64,000 bases of DNA. Source: Marinilabilia salmonicolor JCM 21150 (GTDB lineage Bacteria; Bacteroidota; Bacteroidia; Bacteroidales; Marinilabiliaceae). The DNA is taken from assembly GCF_000259075.1 (NCBI RefSeq), contig NZ_AJKI01000063.1, forward strand, positions 1 through 64,000, in the 5' to 3' direction. Under the pieces are notes generated by a model. It worked only from the letters and a program-made list of their open reading frames with translations. It did no database searches and had not been told where the DNA came from. Shown piece by piece: positions 1 to 6,983 of this stretch (its first letter is position 1; each line of letters begins with the position of its first letter). Position numbers and translations under genes: made by a program.

Positions 1-2
1 AA

Positions 3-410
3 AAACCCACTGGGTTAATTGAAAACCCAAAAAACCCAAGCGAACCCAAAAAAGCCGATAAAGATAAAGAGAAGGAGAAGGATAAAGATAAGGATAAGGG
101 AAAAGATATCTGCGATAATGATTTAAGTTTTGTTAATGATGGTTTTAAAGATTTGGTAATTGAATTTATCCGATATCGGAAAAAGGACATAAAAAAACCA
201 TTTAAAACGAACAGGGGCGTTGTAACTTTCTACAACAATCTTATGGAGCTTTCAAATTGCGAATATTTGAAAGCAAAAGAGCTAATCGAATATGCTAAGG
301 GAAAAGAATGGCAGACAGTTTATCCAATCAAAAAAGATATGCAGAAAGTAACAGACAAAAAACCAAGTAAATCGAGAAGCTATAAGAATGAGGAATTCTG
401 GGGGGCTTAA
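3..410 (+). CDS. Phage replication-type protein, C-terminal part (5' truncated by window edge)
   Basis: The reading frame is open from base 3 to a TAA at 408-410, so the real start lies left of the window. The visible 135 residues begin with a Pro/Asn/Lys-rich stretch and a strongly charged Lys/Asp/Glu linker (about residues 18-36), then a compact helical tail (motif FIRYRKKDIKKPF, then YNNLMELSNCEYLKAKELIEY) ending KNEEFWGA. A charged linker followed by a short helical C-terminus containing an F..FI.YR..I pattern is typical of DnaD-like or DUF6291/DUF4373-type phage replication initiators of Bacteroidetes. The function is inferred from this architecture alone, since the DNA-binding N-terminus is not visible. 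Confidence 0.5.
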   Translation, partial: KPTGLIENPKNPSEPKKADKDKEKEKDKDKDKGKDICDNDLSFVNDGFKDLVIEFIRYRKKDIKKPFKTNRGVVTFYNNLMELSNCEYLKAKELIEYAKGKEWQTVYPIKKDMQKVTDKKPSKSRSYKNEEFWGA

Positions 411-442
411 AACTTAAATTTTAAACACTTAAATACGATCAA

Positions 443-2119
443 ATGCCTAATTTTTCAATTAACAGCGTATTCAGAGCCATTGACAAGGTCACGGCCCCGG
501 TAAAAAGAATGAGCAAAGCTACCACGGCTTATGGTCGAAAGGTTGACGCAGCAATGAGACGGGCAAGTTTAGCAACCGCTGGATTTGTAAGACGGTCAAA
601 TAATGCTATGCGGTCGGTTTTTAACCTCCAAAATGCAGTTGGGGTAATGGTTGCTTCTATGGGTGTAAAGAAACTCATCCAGTTTGCTAATAGAACCGCA
701 TCCATAGGAGACGAAGCTGCAAAAACCAGCCGCCAAATTGGAGTTACGGCGGAATTTCTTCAACAGATGAGATTTGCAGCCGACCGACAGGGGGTTTCTT
801 CCGATGTTCTTACACAATCCCTAAAAAAGTTAAACCGGAACATTGGTGATCTGCAATTCAATCAAGGGATGTTACACTCCACACTCAAAAGAGTAGATCC
901 TGAGCTATTGAAACAGGCCAGAAGTGTAACCAGCAACCAGGAAGCTTTTGAACTTGCAACAAAAGCCATTTCCGCACAGGAAGACCAAATGAAGAAAGCA
1001 GCTATTGCACAAGCTTTTTTTGGCCGTGCCGGTATGGACATGTTAAAACTAATTGAAGCAGGTCCGGGAGGAATAGCAAGCCTCAGAAAAGAAGCTGAAA
1101 AACTTGGGTTAGTTCTAAATAACGAAGCAGCCAGGGCCGCCGAAAAGTATGTAGATGCACAAACCAATCTTAACGCATCAATTACAGGCATAAAAAACAC
1201 ACTTGGGATGCAACTAATGCCACGCCTACAAGCAGTAATTGAGAAAATGACCGACTGGATACAGACCAACAAATCATTAATCAATGAGAAAATATCTGCT
1301 TTCGTGAATAAGTTCTCCAATGTACTTAATAAGGTCCTGGACAACTTACCTCAAATCGTTTCTTGGATTAAAAGGATCATTGTTGTTATGGCCGCATGGA
1401 AGGCGGTAACCATAGCAGCCAACCTGGTTTTGGAAATAAATAACGCAATTATTGCAGCAAATCAAATTACAAGTTTTATTAAGAGCATTCAGTTTGCAAC
1501 TGCCGCACAAAAGACATGGGCAGCTGTTCAATGGGCTCTAAATGCAGCTATGAATGCCAATCCTATCGGTTTGATCATAGCTGGAATTGCAGCACTAACC
1601 ACGGGCATTGTGTTATTGATTAAGAACTGGGAAAAAGTATGGAGCTGGCTGAACAAGGTATTTGACAATAAATGGGCCCGACTGGCGATGTTTATTTTCA
1701 CGCCTTTTATTGCTGTCCCTTTGGCTATTGCCAGAAATTGGGAGGTTGTTAAAGATACAATGTCCAAAGTTTGGGAGTCTATAAAATCAGGTGTTAAAAC
1801 AGTTGGGCTTTTTATTTTCGATTTTCTTATTACACCTATTGAAGACATTTTAAAAGTAGCATCCAACCTTGGGGTGGATATGGCCACGAATGCTTTAAAA
1901 GGAATCAATGCGATACGTACCGGACTGGGAGGCGAAGAGCAGGAAGAGGAACCTGGAAGTCAAATTTACAATCGTGAATATGCATTCAACCAAGAGACCA
2001 GGCAGCAAATAAGAGACTCAAACATCAATATGAATATCACAAAACAAGATGGTATTGATATTAGTGCAAATACGGCCGGAAATGCGGCTATTAGAGTAAA
2101 TAAAACAAGTATGTTTTAA
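443..2119 (+). CDS. Phage tail tape measure protein
   Basis: This 558-residue protein would set tail length and be threaded through the tail tube. The N-terminus (FRAIDKVTAPVKRMSKAT) matches the start of Mu-like tape-measure proteins. A long Ala-rich helical region follows with the family phrase IGDEAAKTSRQIGVTAEFLQ (about residues 90-110). Hydrophobic helices at about 310-335, 365-395 and 415-430 (ANPIGLIIAGIAALTTGIVLLI) are the usual membrane-interacting segments. The C-terminus ends in an Asn/Ile-rich tail. It is short for a tape measure, which fits a short tail or internal deletion. It starts 33 bp after the replication-type gene, whereas in complete phages it sits among tail genes, so flanking genes appear to be missing. 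A hairpin terminator follows directly. Confidence 0.85.
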   Translation: MPNFSINSVFRAIDKVTAPVKRMSKATTAYGRKVDAAMRRASLATAGFVRRSNNAMRSVFNLQNAVGVMVASMGVKKLIQFANRTASIGDEAAKTSRQIGVTAEFLQQMRFAADRQGVSSDVLTQSLKKLNRNIGDLQFNQGMLHSTLKRVDPELLKQARSVTSNQEAFELATKAISAQEDQMKKAAIAQAFFGRAGMDMLKLIEAGPGGIASLRKEAEKLGLVLNNEAARAAEKYVDAQTNLNASITGIKNTLGMQLMPRLQAVIEKMTDWIQTNKSLINEKISAFVNKFSNVLNKVLDNLPQIVSWIKRIIVVMAAWKAVTIAANLVLEINNAIIAANQITSFIKSIQFATAAQKTWAAVQWALNAAMNANPIGLIIAGIAALTTGIVLLIKNWEKVWSWLNKVFDNKWARLAMFIFTPFIAVPLAIARNWEVVKDTMSKVWESIKSGVKTVGLFIFDFLITPIEDILKVASNLGVDMATNALKGINAIRTGLGGEEQEEEPGSQIYNREYAFNQETRQQIRDSNINMNITKQDGIDISANTAGNAAIRVNKTSMF

Positions 2120-2125
2120 TCATAT

Positions 2126-2152
2126 AGGGGCTAAACGTAGCCCCTTTATTTA
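2126..2152. terminator. Bidirectional hairpin terminator between tape measure and regulator genes
   Basis: Perfect 8-bp arms AGGGGCTA (2126-2133) and TAGCCCCT (2138-2145) enclose AACG, followed by TTTATTT. It lies between two convergent genes, 6 bp after the tape-measure stop and touching the regulator stop, so it can end transcription from both sides. Confidence 0.8.
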
Positions 2153-2427
2153 ACCTTTGAAAGTTTAGATTTTTCGATATGACCAGCAGGAAGGAATTTC
2201 CCATTTTGTTTAATGTAGATTACTTCCCGGTTAGTTGATTCTGAAGCATCAAATAGATCGATCAGATCCACTTCCAAAACATCTGCAATTTTCTGAAGAC
2301 TTTTCACAGTGGGGTTGCTATTTTTCCCAATAATCCGACTTAAACTAACACGGTGCATGTTCAACCTTTGTGCAAGTTCATCCAGGGTTATTCCTTTTTC
2401 TTTGGCTATTTCCTTTATTTTAAACAT
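2146..2427 (-). CDS. Cro/C1-type (XRE) helix-turn-helix regulator
   Basis: This 93-residue protein has an N-terminal HTH_3 domain (about residues 2-60): FKIKEIAKEKGITLDELAQR, then the recognition helix region NMHRVSLSRIIGKNSNPT and the closing VKSLQKIADVLEVDLIDLF. The last 30 residues are a short basic tail (IYIKQNGKFLPAG). It probably represses genes of the integrated element. It is transcribed away from the 64-aa gene at 2564, and the two promoters face away from each other across a 136-bp region with three GCTAC boxes, a lysogeny-switch layout. The operator assignment is inference. Confidence in the domain is high and in the role moderate. Confidence 0.85.
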   Translation of the reverse strand: MFKIKEIAKEKGITLDELAQRLNMHRVSLSRIIGKNSNPTVKSLQKIADVLEVDLIDLFDASESTNREVIYIKQNGKFLPAGHIEKSKLSKVK

Positions 2428-2442
2428 ACAGTTTGTTTTAAC

Positions 2443-2555
2443 GCTACAAAGTTACATTGTTTTTAAAAAGTATCATTAAAACATTACAAAAAATTTGGTA
2501 TTTTAATATTGCAGTGCTACTTTTGCCATGGATTTAAACTGTCTAATGCTACAAA
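2443..2555. promoter_or_regulatory. Divergent promoters and repeated GCTAC boxes (putative operator region)
   Basis: On minus, a -7 element TAACTTTG (complement of 2447-2454) serves the regulator. On plus, TTTG (2494-2497) is spaced 20 bp from TACTTTTG (2518-2525), a good Bacteroidetes promoter for the 64-aa gene. GCTACAAA occurs at 2443-2450 and 2548-2555, with a third GCTACTTT at 2516-2523. The boxes overlap or flank both -7 elements, as repressor operators would. Confidence 0.6.
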
Positions 2556-2563
2556 ACTAAGCT

Positions 2564-2758
2564 ATGGTACAAATTGACGAGAAAAACCGGAAAATCATTG
2601 TTGAAATTGATGGAACAGAAGAAACCTTAACCGACATGCAACTTTCCATTATGGATTTGATGAAAAATTACAATTTCCAACAGGTCGGACATGAAGCAGA
2701 AACCACATTTGGTTATGCTTTAGAGTTATTGGAAGAGCTAACCGTAAAAAAAGCCTGA
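2564..2758 (+). CDS. Small unknown protein of the integrated element
   Basis: A 64-residue acidic protein beginning MVQIDEKNRKIIVEIDGTEE and ending in a helical stretch (ALELLEELTVKKA). No domain is recognised. It has a well-formed own promoter (2494-2525) opposite the XRE regulator, the place of a Cro-like or early-control gene, but it has no visible helix-turn-helix. It is real rather than chance because of promoter, position and protein-like composition. Confidence 0.6.
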   Translation: MVQIDEKNRKIIVEIDGTEETLTDMQLSIMDLMKNYNFQQVGHEAETTFGYALELLEELTVKKA

Positions 2759-2776
2759 AGCAGATTGAATGAACAA

Positions 2777-2805
2777 GGAGTCAGGAGACCAGCGAAAGCA
2801 TTATC
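2777..2805. repeat. 29-bp imperfect direct repeat, copy 1
   Basis: This stretch matches 3992-4020 at 26 of 29 positions (both contain CAGGAGACCAGCGAAA). Copy 1 is in the untranslated gap after the 64-aa gene. In the frame where copy 2 is translated, it would read SQETSESII then stop, against SQETSETIN in copy 2, suggesting a leftover of duplicated coding DNA. Confidence 0.7.
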
Positions 2806-2880
2806 TGATTTTCATTCGAGACCGTAATTCCGGCATCGACTTTTTAAGAGCAAACAAAATAATTAAATGAAAGATAACTT

Positions 2881-3549
2881 ATGGAAACAAGAACACTTAT
2901 TGCCACGAATGCCGATAAGGCCGAACGGAAAATAAAAACCATGCTTGAAAGTGCCAGAGTGGTAAATGAAAAGCTTTCCATTCTCTATGAAGTGGAAGGC
3001 ATGGAACCGCTAAAGAGCAAAGAAGAGGCTATTGAGTTTCTAAGAGATCCTGCAACAGGATTAGAAAAAAAGATAGTCGAGAGCTTTGGAGGGGATTTTA
3101 ACAGCGGGAAAAGAAAGCTTAATGGCAAAGTATTAGCAGGACTGTATAACATCCCCTTTGATGACATTCTGTCTAATTTTAGACACATAAGCTATGCTAC
3201 TGTTACGAACTGTGATTTGGATAAAAAAGGATTCTTTACAGTAAACAAGGAGACAGAGACCGCCATATATGAGGAAATGAAAGACTACATCGAATCTGAA
3301 GCAGAAGAGAAAGCCTTTCAACTTCAAAAAGATATGGCCGATGCAGTAACGAACTACATCAAGGTATTTGATAAGCTGGAGTTCCCTTTGTATGAAAACC
3401 AGAGGGCAGCGTTTGAATATCTTGGAATAGAAACTGGATTGAAGGATGGGGAGATAATATTGCAGCCTGACATAAGATATATAAGAAGGCGCCTGAATGA
3501 TGAAAGCAAACAAAAGACTTTCCTTGAAAGGGTAAAGAAATTTAATTAG
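2881..3549 (+). CDS. Unknown phage-element protein, 222 aa
   Basis: No family recognised. The protein is soluble, charged and probably mostly helical: an N-terminal segment rich in Ala/Lys/Glu (TNADKAERKIKTMLESARVV), a central GGDFNSGKRKLNGKV stretch, a long helix around residues 128-165 (EEMKDYIESEAEEKAFQLQK) and a basic C-terminus (RYIRRRLNDESKQKTFLERV). It has no signal peptide, transmembrane segment or obvious catalytic motif. It is followed 22 bp later by a hairpin terminator, so it ends the transcript started near 2525. It may be an element-specific accessory or early protein. That is a guess from position only. Confidence 0.65.
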   Translation: METRTLIATNADKAERKIKTMLESARVVNEKLSILYEVEGMEPLKSKEEAIEFLRDPATGLEKKIVESFGGDFNSGKRKLNGKVLAGLYNIPFDDILSNFRHISYATVTNCDLDKKGFFTVNKETETAIYEEMKDYIESEAEEKAFQLQKDMADAVTNYIKVFDKLEFPLYENQRAAFEYLGIETGLKDGEIILQPDIRYIRRRLNDESKQKTFLERVKKFN

Positions 3550-3571
3550 CGTCGTAAGTCGTTGGCCTGAG

Positions 3572-3605
3572 ACACATGCCCTAAAACGTTAGGGGTGTGT
3601 TTCTT
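3572..3605 (+). terminator. Hairpin terminator after the 222-aa gene
   Basis: ACACATGCCCTAA (3572-3584) pairs with TTAGGGGTGTGT (3589-3600) with one bulged G and loop AACG, followed by TTCTTTT. Confidence 0.7.
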
Positions 3606-3762
3606 TTAAGGTACTGGGAGCTTTCGACAGTCCGAAACACAATGTTTTGCGGGCCCGATGTTTTTACTTTAAACATTCTGCAAATTTTCAGGTCACGCTT
3701 TCTACGGGTTGCCCGTCACACATTCAAAAAACAAAATTGCAAACATCTAAAAATCAAGACAA

Positions 3763-4362
3763 ATGAACGTCACGCTAAACCGTAAACAACTCGCTGAAAT
3801 TTTGCGCCACCGTGATACAACGAATATAAGACAGGCAATAAAAAGAGGTTCCATCATTGAAGACAAAGCCGGAATTAATCTAAAAGACCCGGCAAACCGG
3901 CAATGGCTGGAAAATCAAATTCAAGCCGGGAGGCAAAAAGGTTTTTTAATTGACATTAATTTAGATGACACCCCTAAAAAGCAAGGAACAGGGAGCCAGG
4001 AGACCAGCGAAACCATTAACCGGGAATTAAAAAAAGCCAGAACCGAACTTGTAAGGGAGCAAACCAGGACAGCACAATTAAACAGGGAAATCGCTTTTGG
4101 TAATTATCTGAAAACATCTCACATCATTGAGGCAGTTACAGTGTACCTGGACCAGACCATGAATGTAGGAAATACCAATTTATCAAACGTAGCATCCCGA
4201 TTTTGCCAACAGCACGGAATAGATAAGCCTGAAGAGATTATTAAACTCAAATCCGAACTTACAGAGACGTTAAACATGGCAATAGAGGCAGGCAGAAAAG
4301 AAGTAATGAAGACCATCGATAGGATGGTATCTGACCAAATCGAAAAGCTTGCAACGAAATGA
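3763..4362 (+). CDS. Terminase-small-subunit-like / Nu1-like DNA-binding protein
   Basis: A 199-residue protein. The N-terminal 50 residues (MNVTLNRKQLAEILRHRDTT then NIRQAIKRGSIIE) look like the winged-helix start of Nu1-type small terminase subunits, in which a short helix-turn-helix reads a packaging or operator site. The segment from 75 to 110 is a coiled coil rich in Arg/Glu (RELKKARTELVREQTRTAQL), typical of the oligomerisation part of small terminases. The C-terminal half is helical with no catalytic motif. No large terminase subunit lies next to it in this window, so packaging work is uncertain; it could be another phage DNA-binding protein. It carries copy 2 of the 29-bp direct repeat at its codons for SQETSETIN. 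Confidence 0.45.
   Translation: MNVTLNRKQLAEILRHRDTTNIRQAIKRGSIIEDKAGINLKDPANRQWLENQIQAGRQKGFLIDINLDDTPKKQGTGSQETSETINRELKKARTELVREQTRTAQLNREIAFGNYLKTSHIIEAVTVYLDQTMNVGNTNLSNVASRFCQQHGIDKPEEIIKLKSELTETLNMAIEAGRKEVMKTIDRMVSDQIEKLATK
3992..4020. repeat. 29-bp imperfect direct repeat, copy 2 (inside the 199-aa gene)
   Basis: It matches 2777-2805 with three mismatches and is translated here as part of the terminase-like protein. Confidence 0.7.
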
Positions 4363-4387
4363 AATTTTGCCGGCAAACCCTTTCATT

Positions 4388-4585
4388 ATGCAGATGACAC
4401 CCAAAGACATTAAAAAGCTTCAAAATATTGCCAGAGTGCTGGGGAGTGCAATGGCCGAGCTTGAAGAGTTGGCCGCTAAATATGAAACAAGCGGCCAGCC
4501 TTCAACTCGAAAAAGACGAAATTTAAAGGATGAGAGAGTGGCTAAGGCCAAATTTTTACTTGAAAAATCCAGACGGAAAAAATAA
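4388..4585 (+). CDS. Small basic unknown protein
   Basis: A 65-residue protein (MQMTPKDIKKLQNIARVLGS...) with a Lys/Arg-rich second half (STRKRRNLKDERVAKAKFLL) ending KSRRKK. The frame also has an earlier ATG at 4349, but that would overlap the preceding gene and add an unrelated 13 residues, so 4388 is preferred. The helical start and basic tail suggest nucleic-acid binding, but no family is recognised. It lies 25 bp after the terminase-like gene and is probably cotranscribed with it. Confidence 0.55.
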   Translation: MQMTPKDIKKLQNIARVLGSAMAELEELAAKYETSGQPSTRKRRNLKDERVAKAKFLLEKSRRKK

Positions 4586-4611
4586 GACTCAAATCAAACC
4601 TACGATATTAC

Positions 4612-4631
4612 ATACCCAGAATTATGGGTAT
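4612..4631 (+). terminator. Weak hairpin between two small genes
   Basis: ATACCCA (4612-4618) pairs with TGGGTAT (4625-4631) around a 6-base loop, followed by TTATAG. It is short and lacks a clean T-run, so it may be a weak terminator or mRNA end. Confidence 0.35.
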
Positions 4632-4674
4632 TTATAGTTAAATCAATCATTTTTAAACAAAAACAAAAAAAGCT

Positions 4675-4935
4675 ATGACAAAGGAAGAGTTAAAGGAAAA
4701 GAACCCTGCGGTTTACAACCAGGCGTTTAATGAAGGTTTTGCAACAGGCAAAGCAGAAGGAAAAGAAGCTGGCAAAGCAGAGGAACACAAAAAGACAGTG
4801 GCATGGATGGACGCCTGGATTAATCATTTTAATGGGGATAAGGAAGCAGCCGTTAAAGCGATTCAAGAGGGGTTAACCATGGATTCCGCAAAAGCACTCA
4901 AAGAAGACCTTGAGTATATTCGGTCCAATTCTTAA
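4675..4935 (+). CDS. Small unknown protein with GKAEGKEAGKAE repeat
   Basis: An 86-residue protein. Residues 17-37 contain a Gly/Lys/Ala/Glu-rich repeat (FNEGFATGKAEGKEAGKAEE) like the linker found near the C-terminus of some phage head-maturation proteases and scaffolds. The rest (AWMDAWINHFNGDKEAAVKA then IQEGLTMDSAKALKE) is a small helical domain. It is last in the element before the double terminators. No function is assigned. Confidence 0.6.
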   Translation: MTKEELKEKNPAVYNQAFNEGFATGKAEGKEAGKAEEHKKTVAWMDAWINHFNGDKEAAVKAIQEGLTMDSAKALKEDLEYIRSNS

Positions 4936-4963
4936 AAGGTTTCGGTTCAGAAGTAGGTCAATT

Positions 4964-4998
4964 TTAAAGGCCATTCCTTAAAAGGTTTGGCCTTTTTT
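4964..4998 (+). terminator. Rho-independent terminator ending the element's last gene
   Basis: AAAGGCCA (4966-4973) and TGGCCTTT (4988-4995) form an 8-bp stem with a 14-base loop, followed by a T-run. Confidence 0.8.
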
Positions 4999-5020
4999 AT
5001 TACGTAGAATTTACGAATTA

Positions 5021-5060
5021 AAAAGAGGAACAATCTCACATTTGAGACGGTTCCTCTTTT
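5021..5060. terminator. Bidirectional terminator-like hairpin
   Basis: AAAAGAGGAAC (5021-5031) pairs perfectly with GTTCCTCTTTT (5050-5060), with an inner stem TCTCA/TGAGA. A on one side and T on the other allow termination in either direction. It insulates the element from the tRNA gene. Confidence 0.8.
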
Positions 5061-5135
5061 CGTGTAAATTCAAAAGCTTGCTTAAGGCTTTAGAAGAATT
5101 CCAAAGATACTGATTAAACTATTTGGATACAAAAA

Positions 5136-5172
5136 GGGTGCAAAATATTTTAAGGGTGCAAATCAGGGTGCA
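5136..5172. repeat. Three GGGTGCA direct repeats near the attachment end
   Basis: GGGTGCA occurs at 5136-5142, 5154-5160 and 5166-5172, the first two inside AAGGGTGCAAA. Short repeats beside a tRNA at the end of an integrated element are where integrase arm-binding sites are found. That role is inference, as the integrase gene is not in the window. Confidence 0.4.
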
Positions 5173-5177
5173 GCCGT

Positions 5178-5226
5178 AAAAACAAAAAACCACAACCCTT
5201 TTAAATTTAAAGAATTGCGGTTTTTA
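5178..5226 (-). terminator. Terminator of the tRNA-Arg gene
   Basis: On minus, AAAAACCGCAA (5225-5215) pairs with TTGTGGTTTTT (5195-5185) with one mismatch, then TTTTTT-rich sequence. It starts 6 bases after the tRNA 3' end. Confidence 0.6.
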
Positions 5227-5230
5227 AATG

Positions 5231-5303
5231 TGATCCCGGGAGGACTCGAACCCCCACCATAGGAACCGGAATCCTACGTTCTATCCAGTTAAACTACGGG
5301 ACC
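5231..5303 (-). tRNA. tRNA-Arg, anticodon CCG
   Basis: The 73-nt cloverleaf on minus begins GGTCCCG and ends CGGGATC plus discriminator A. The acceptor stem pairs fully, with one G-U. The anticodon stem TAGGA/TCCTA encloses the loop TTCCGGT, giving anticodon CCG (reads CGG). The T-arm GGGGGTTCGAGTCCTCC is normal. CCA is not encoded. Its 3' end faces the phage-like genes, making it the likely integration site of that element. Confidence 0.95.
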
Positions 5304-5998
5304 ATTTTGCGCGGCAAAGATAGTTTTTTTTGTGGTTCGCTCAAAACCGTTTCGATTTAACCGGAGAAAATAATTTTCTTTCATCCGAGTAATATTTGTT
5401 TATTAAGGTCGGATGAAACTCATCCATAAACTTATACACATTCTCTTGTGACAAACATTGCCATACTCGTTGCATCCTCCATAATCTCTAACCGAAACTA
5501 TTTATAAACAACTATCCTGATGAACCATTGGTGTCCTCTTAAAATATTGAGATTGCTTCACTACGCTACCAATGACAGATTTTTGTAATAAACGAAAAAT
5601 CAAGATTAGAATCATTTACCTCCATTCGTTCAGCCTTACCACGGGTTAACGACCCTGCCTGTCCAGGTTTTTATCAGGAAGTTTATTCAAATTTGCTCCT
5701 GCGGGGACGGGCTGATTCTGCAAGATCCCCATTATGCCCCAAACTTTTTTGGGTAGCGACTCGCGATGAACGGGGTTTTGAAATTAATAGAGGGGGTGGT
5801 AAGGGTATTTATGAAACAAATCTCGACGAAGTCAATAATCCGGCCTAACCAGCCACAAAAAAAAACAAAATACCCCCCAAAAAGAAATAACTCTTCATCA
5901 TGTTCAGCGAACAGAGAATACTATTTTTATTGCTTAAAAGAAACAGCTTCCTGCTACTTTCAGCAAAAAGCACCTTTAAGCTGCTAAAACCATCTGAT
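5304..5998. other. Intergenic region without a gene
   Basis: I see no convincing gene in these 695 bases. The frames are short and cut by stops. The only recognisable item is a fragment of the interspersed repeat at 5811-5850. The composition is AT-rich near the tRNA and more mixed after 5630. It holds whatever promoter serves the esterase gene at 5999, but I find no clear TAnnTTTG with a spaced TTTG. Confidence 0.6.
5811..5850 (+). repeat. Fragment of the interspersed intergenic repeat (copy F)
   Basis: CTCGACGAAGTCAATAATCC then GGCCTAACC matches the terminal module of copy A at 60814-60846 (TCGACGAAGTCAATAAACC then AGGTTA) and of copy E. Only this end is recognisable. Confidence 0.6.
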
Positions 5999-6976
5999 AT
6001 GAAAAAATTATTCTTACTGACATTACTGATCATCATTGCCTCTAATGTCAGCCCCCAACCTAGTGTTATCCCCGTAGACACCACGTTTACGGTTCATTCA
6101 GCCCTGAACAAAATCAAAAACATCTATCCGATTGCACGCATTGTCAACGAACCGCTCCCGGATGGAGTAACCGAATACCGCGATATTGCCTATACCACAC
6201 TAGAGGACACAGAGTATGGCGACCGCAATTTACATCTTGACCTCTTTCGTCCCGAGGGAGGGAAAAAACTACCGGCATTAATAATGATTCACGGAGGAGG
6301 ATGGAGTTCGGGCAATAAATCGATGGAAATACCCCTGGCACGTCAAATTGCTTCAAGAGGATATGTAACCATTACCATAGAATATCAATTATCACCGGAA
6401 GCTCTTTATCCTGCCGCAGTTCACAACATTAAGGCAGCCTTAAGATGGACCAGGGCACATGCCAAAGAATACGACATAGACCCTGAAAAAATAGCCATTT
6501 CCGGAAGCTCCGCAGGAGGACAACTCGCTGCCCTGGTCGGACTAACCCCGGGAGTTCCAAAATTTGAAGGAGACCAGGGATATAAAGAATACCCAACCGA
6601 TGTTCAGGCAATACTGGTAGTGGATGGCTCCATGAACTTTCTGGCACCTCTTTCGCTCAACAAACCACGAAAAAGAAACTCTGCTGATGTGGTATGGCTT
6701 GATGGTTTTTATTATGAAAAACCTAAAGTTTGGAAAGAGGCTTCCCCTCTTTATTACGCCGGTAAAAATTCACCACCAATGCTTTTCCTTAACAGCGGTT
6801 ACCCACGGTTCCACGCCGGACAGGACGAACTAATCGGCATTCTGAGCCGTCACTTCATTTACAATGAAGTACACACCTTTCACGTTAAAGTGCATCCGTT
6901 CTGGTTGTTTCACCCCTGGTTTAATCCCACAGTCGAATACATGAGTAATTTTCTGGATAAAACATTAAAAAAATAA
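5999..6976 (+). CDS. Secreted alpha/beta-hydrolase esterase (BD-FAE / acetyl-esterase type)
   Basis: The 325-residue protein starts at the ATG before a signal peptide (MKKLFLLTLLIIIASNVSPQ); earlier in-frame starts would bury it. The core has the oxyanion motif HGGGW (about residue 103), the nucleophile elbow GSSAGG (about 170) and a late acidic/His pair (GQDELIG near 280, VHPFWLFHPW near 305). This is the BD-FAE/HSL-like fold used by carbohydrate esterases. It is followed after 7 bp by a pectinesterase, so both are probably one transcript and act outside the cytoplasm on substituted pectin, this one removing acetyl or related ester groups. The substrate is inferred from the neighbour. Confidence 0.8.
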   Translation: MKKLFLLTLLIIIASNVSPQPSVIPVDTTFTVHSALNKIKNIYPIARIVNEPLPDGVTEYRDIAYTTLEDTEYGDRNLHLDLFRPEGGKKLPALIMIHGGGWSSGNKSMEIPLARQIASRGYVTITIEYQLSPEALYPAAVHNIKAALRWTRAHAKEYDIDPEKIAISGSSAGGQLAALVGLTPGVPKFEGDQGYKEYPTDVQAILVVDGSMNFLAPLSLNKPRKRNSADVVWLDGFYYEKPKVWKEASPLYYAGKNSPPMLFLNSGYPRFHAGQDELIGILSRHFIYNEVHTFHVKVHPFWLFHPWFNPTVEYMSNFLDKTLKK

Positions 6977-6983
6977 CACTTAC

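Larger units (their letters stand above)
1..5230. mobile_element. Right end of a prophage or satellite-like integrated element
   Basis: This stretch holds phage-type genes (replication-like fragment, tail tape measure, Cro/C1-type regulator, terminase-small-subunit-like protein, small unknowns) and stops at the 3' end of a tRNA-Arg gene, a classic site for tyrosine-recombinase integration. Head, portal, large terminase, lysis and integrase genes are absent here, and a replication-type gene lies only 33 bp before a tape-measure gene, so the element is either decayed by deletion or a compact satellite. The left boundary is outside the window. The boundary at the tRNA is inferred from gene content and is not proven by a matching attachment repeat. 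Confidence 0.65.

Noticed and set aside
3597-3785. Open frame of 62 codons before the terminase-like gene
   Set aside because: It starts inside the terminator after the 222-aa gene, overlaps the next gene in another frame and has no protein-like features.
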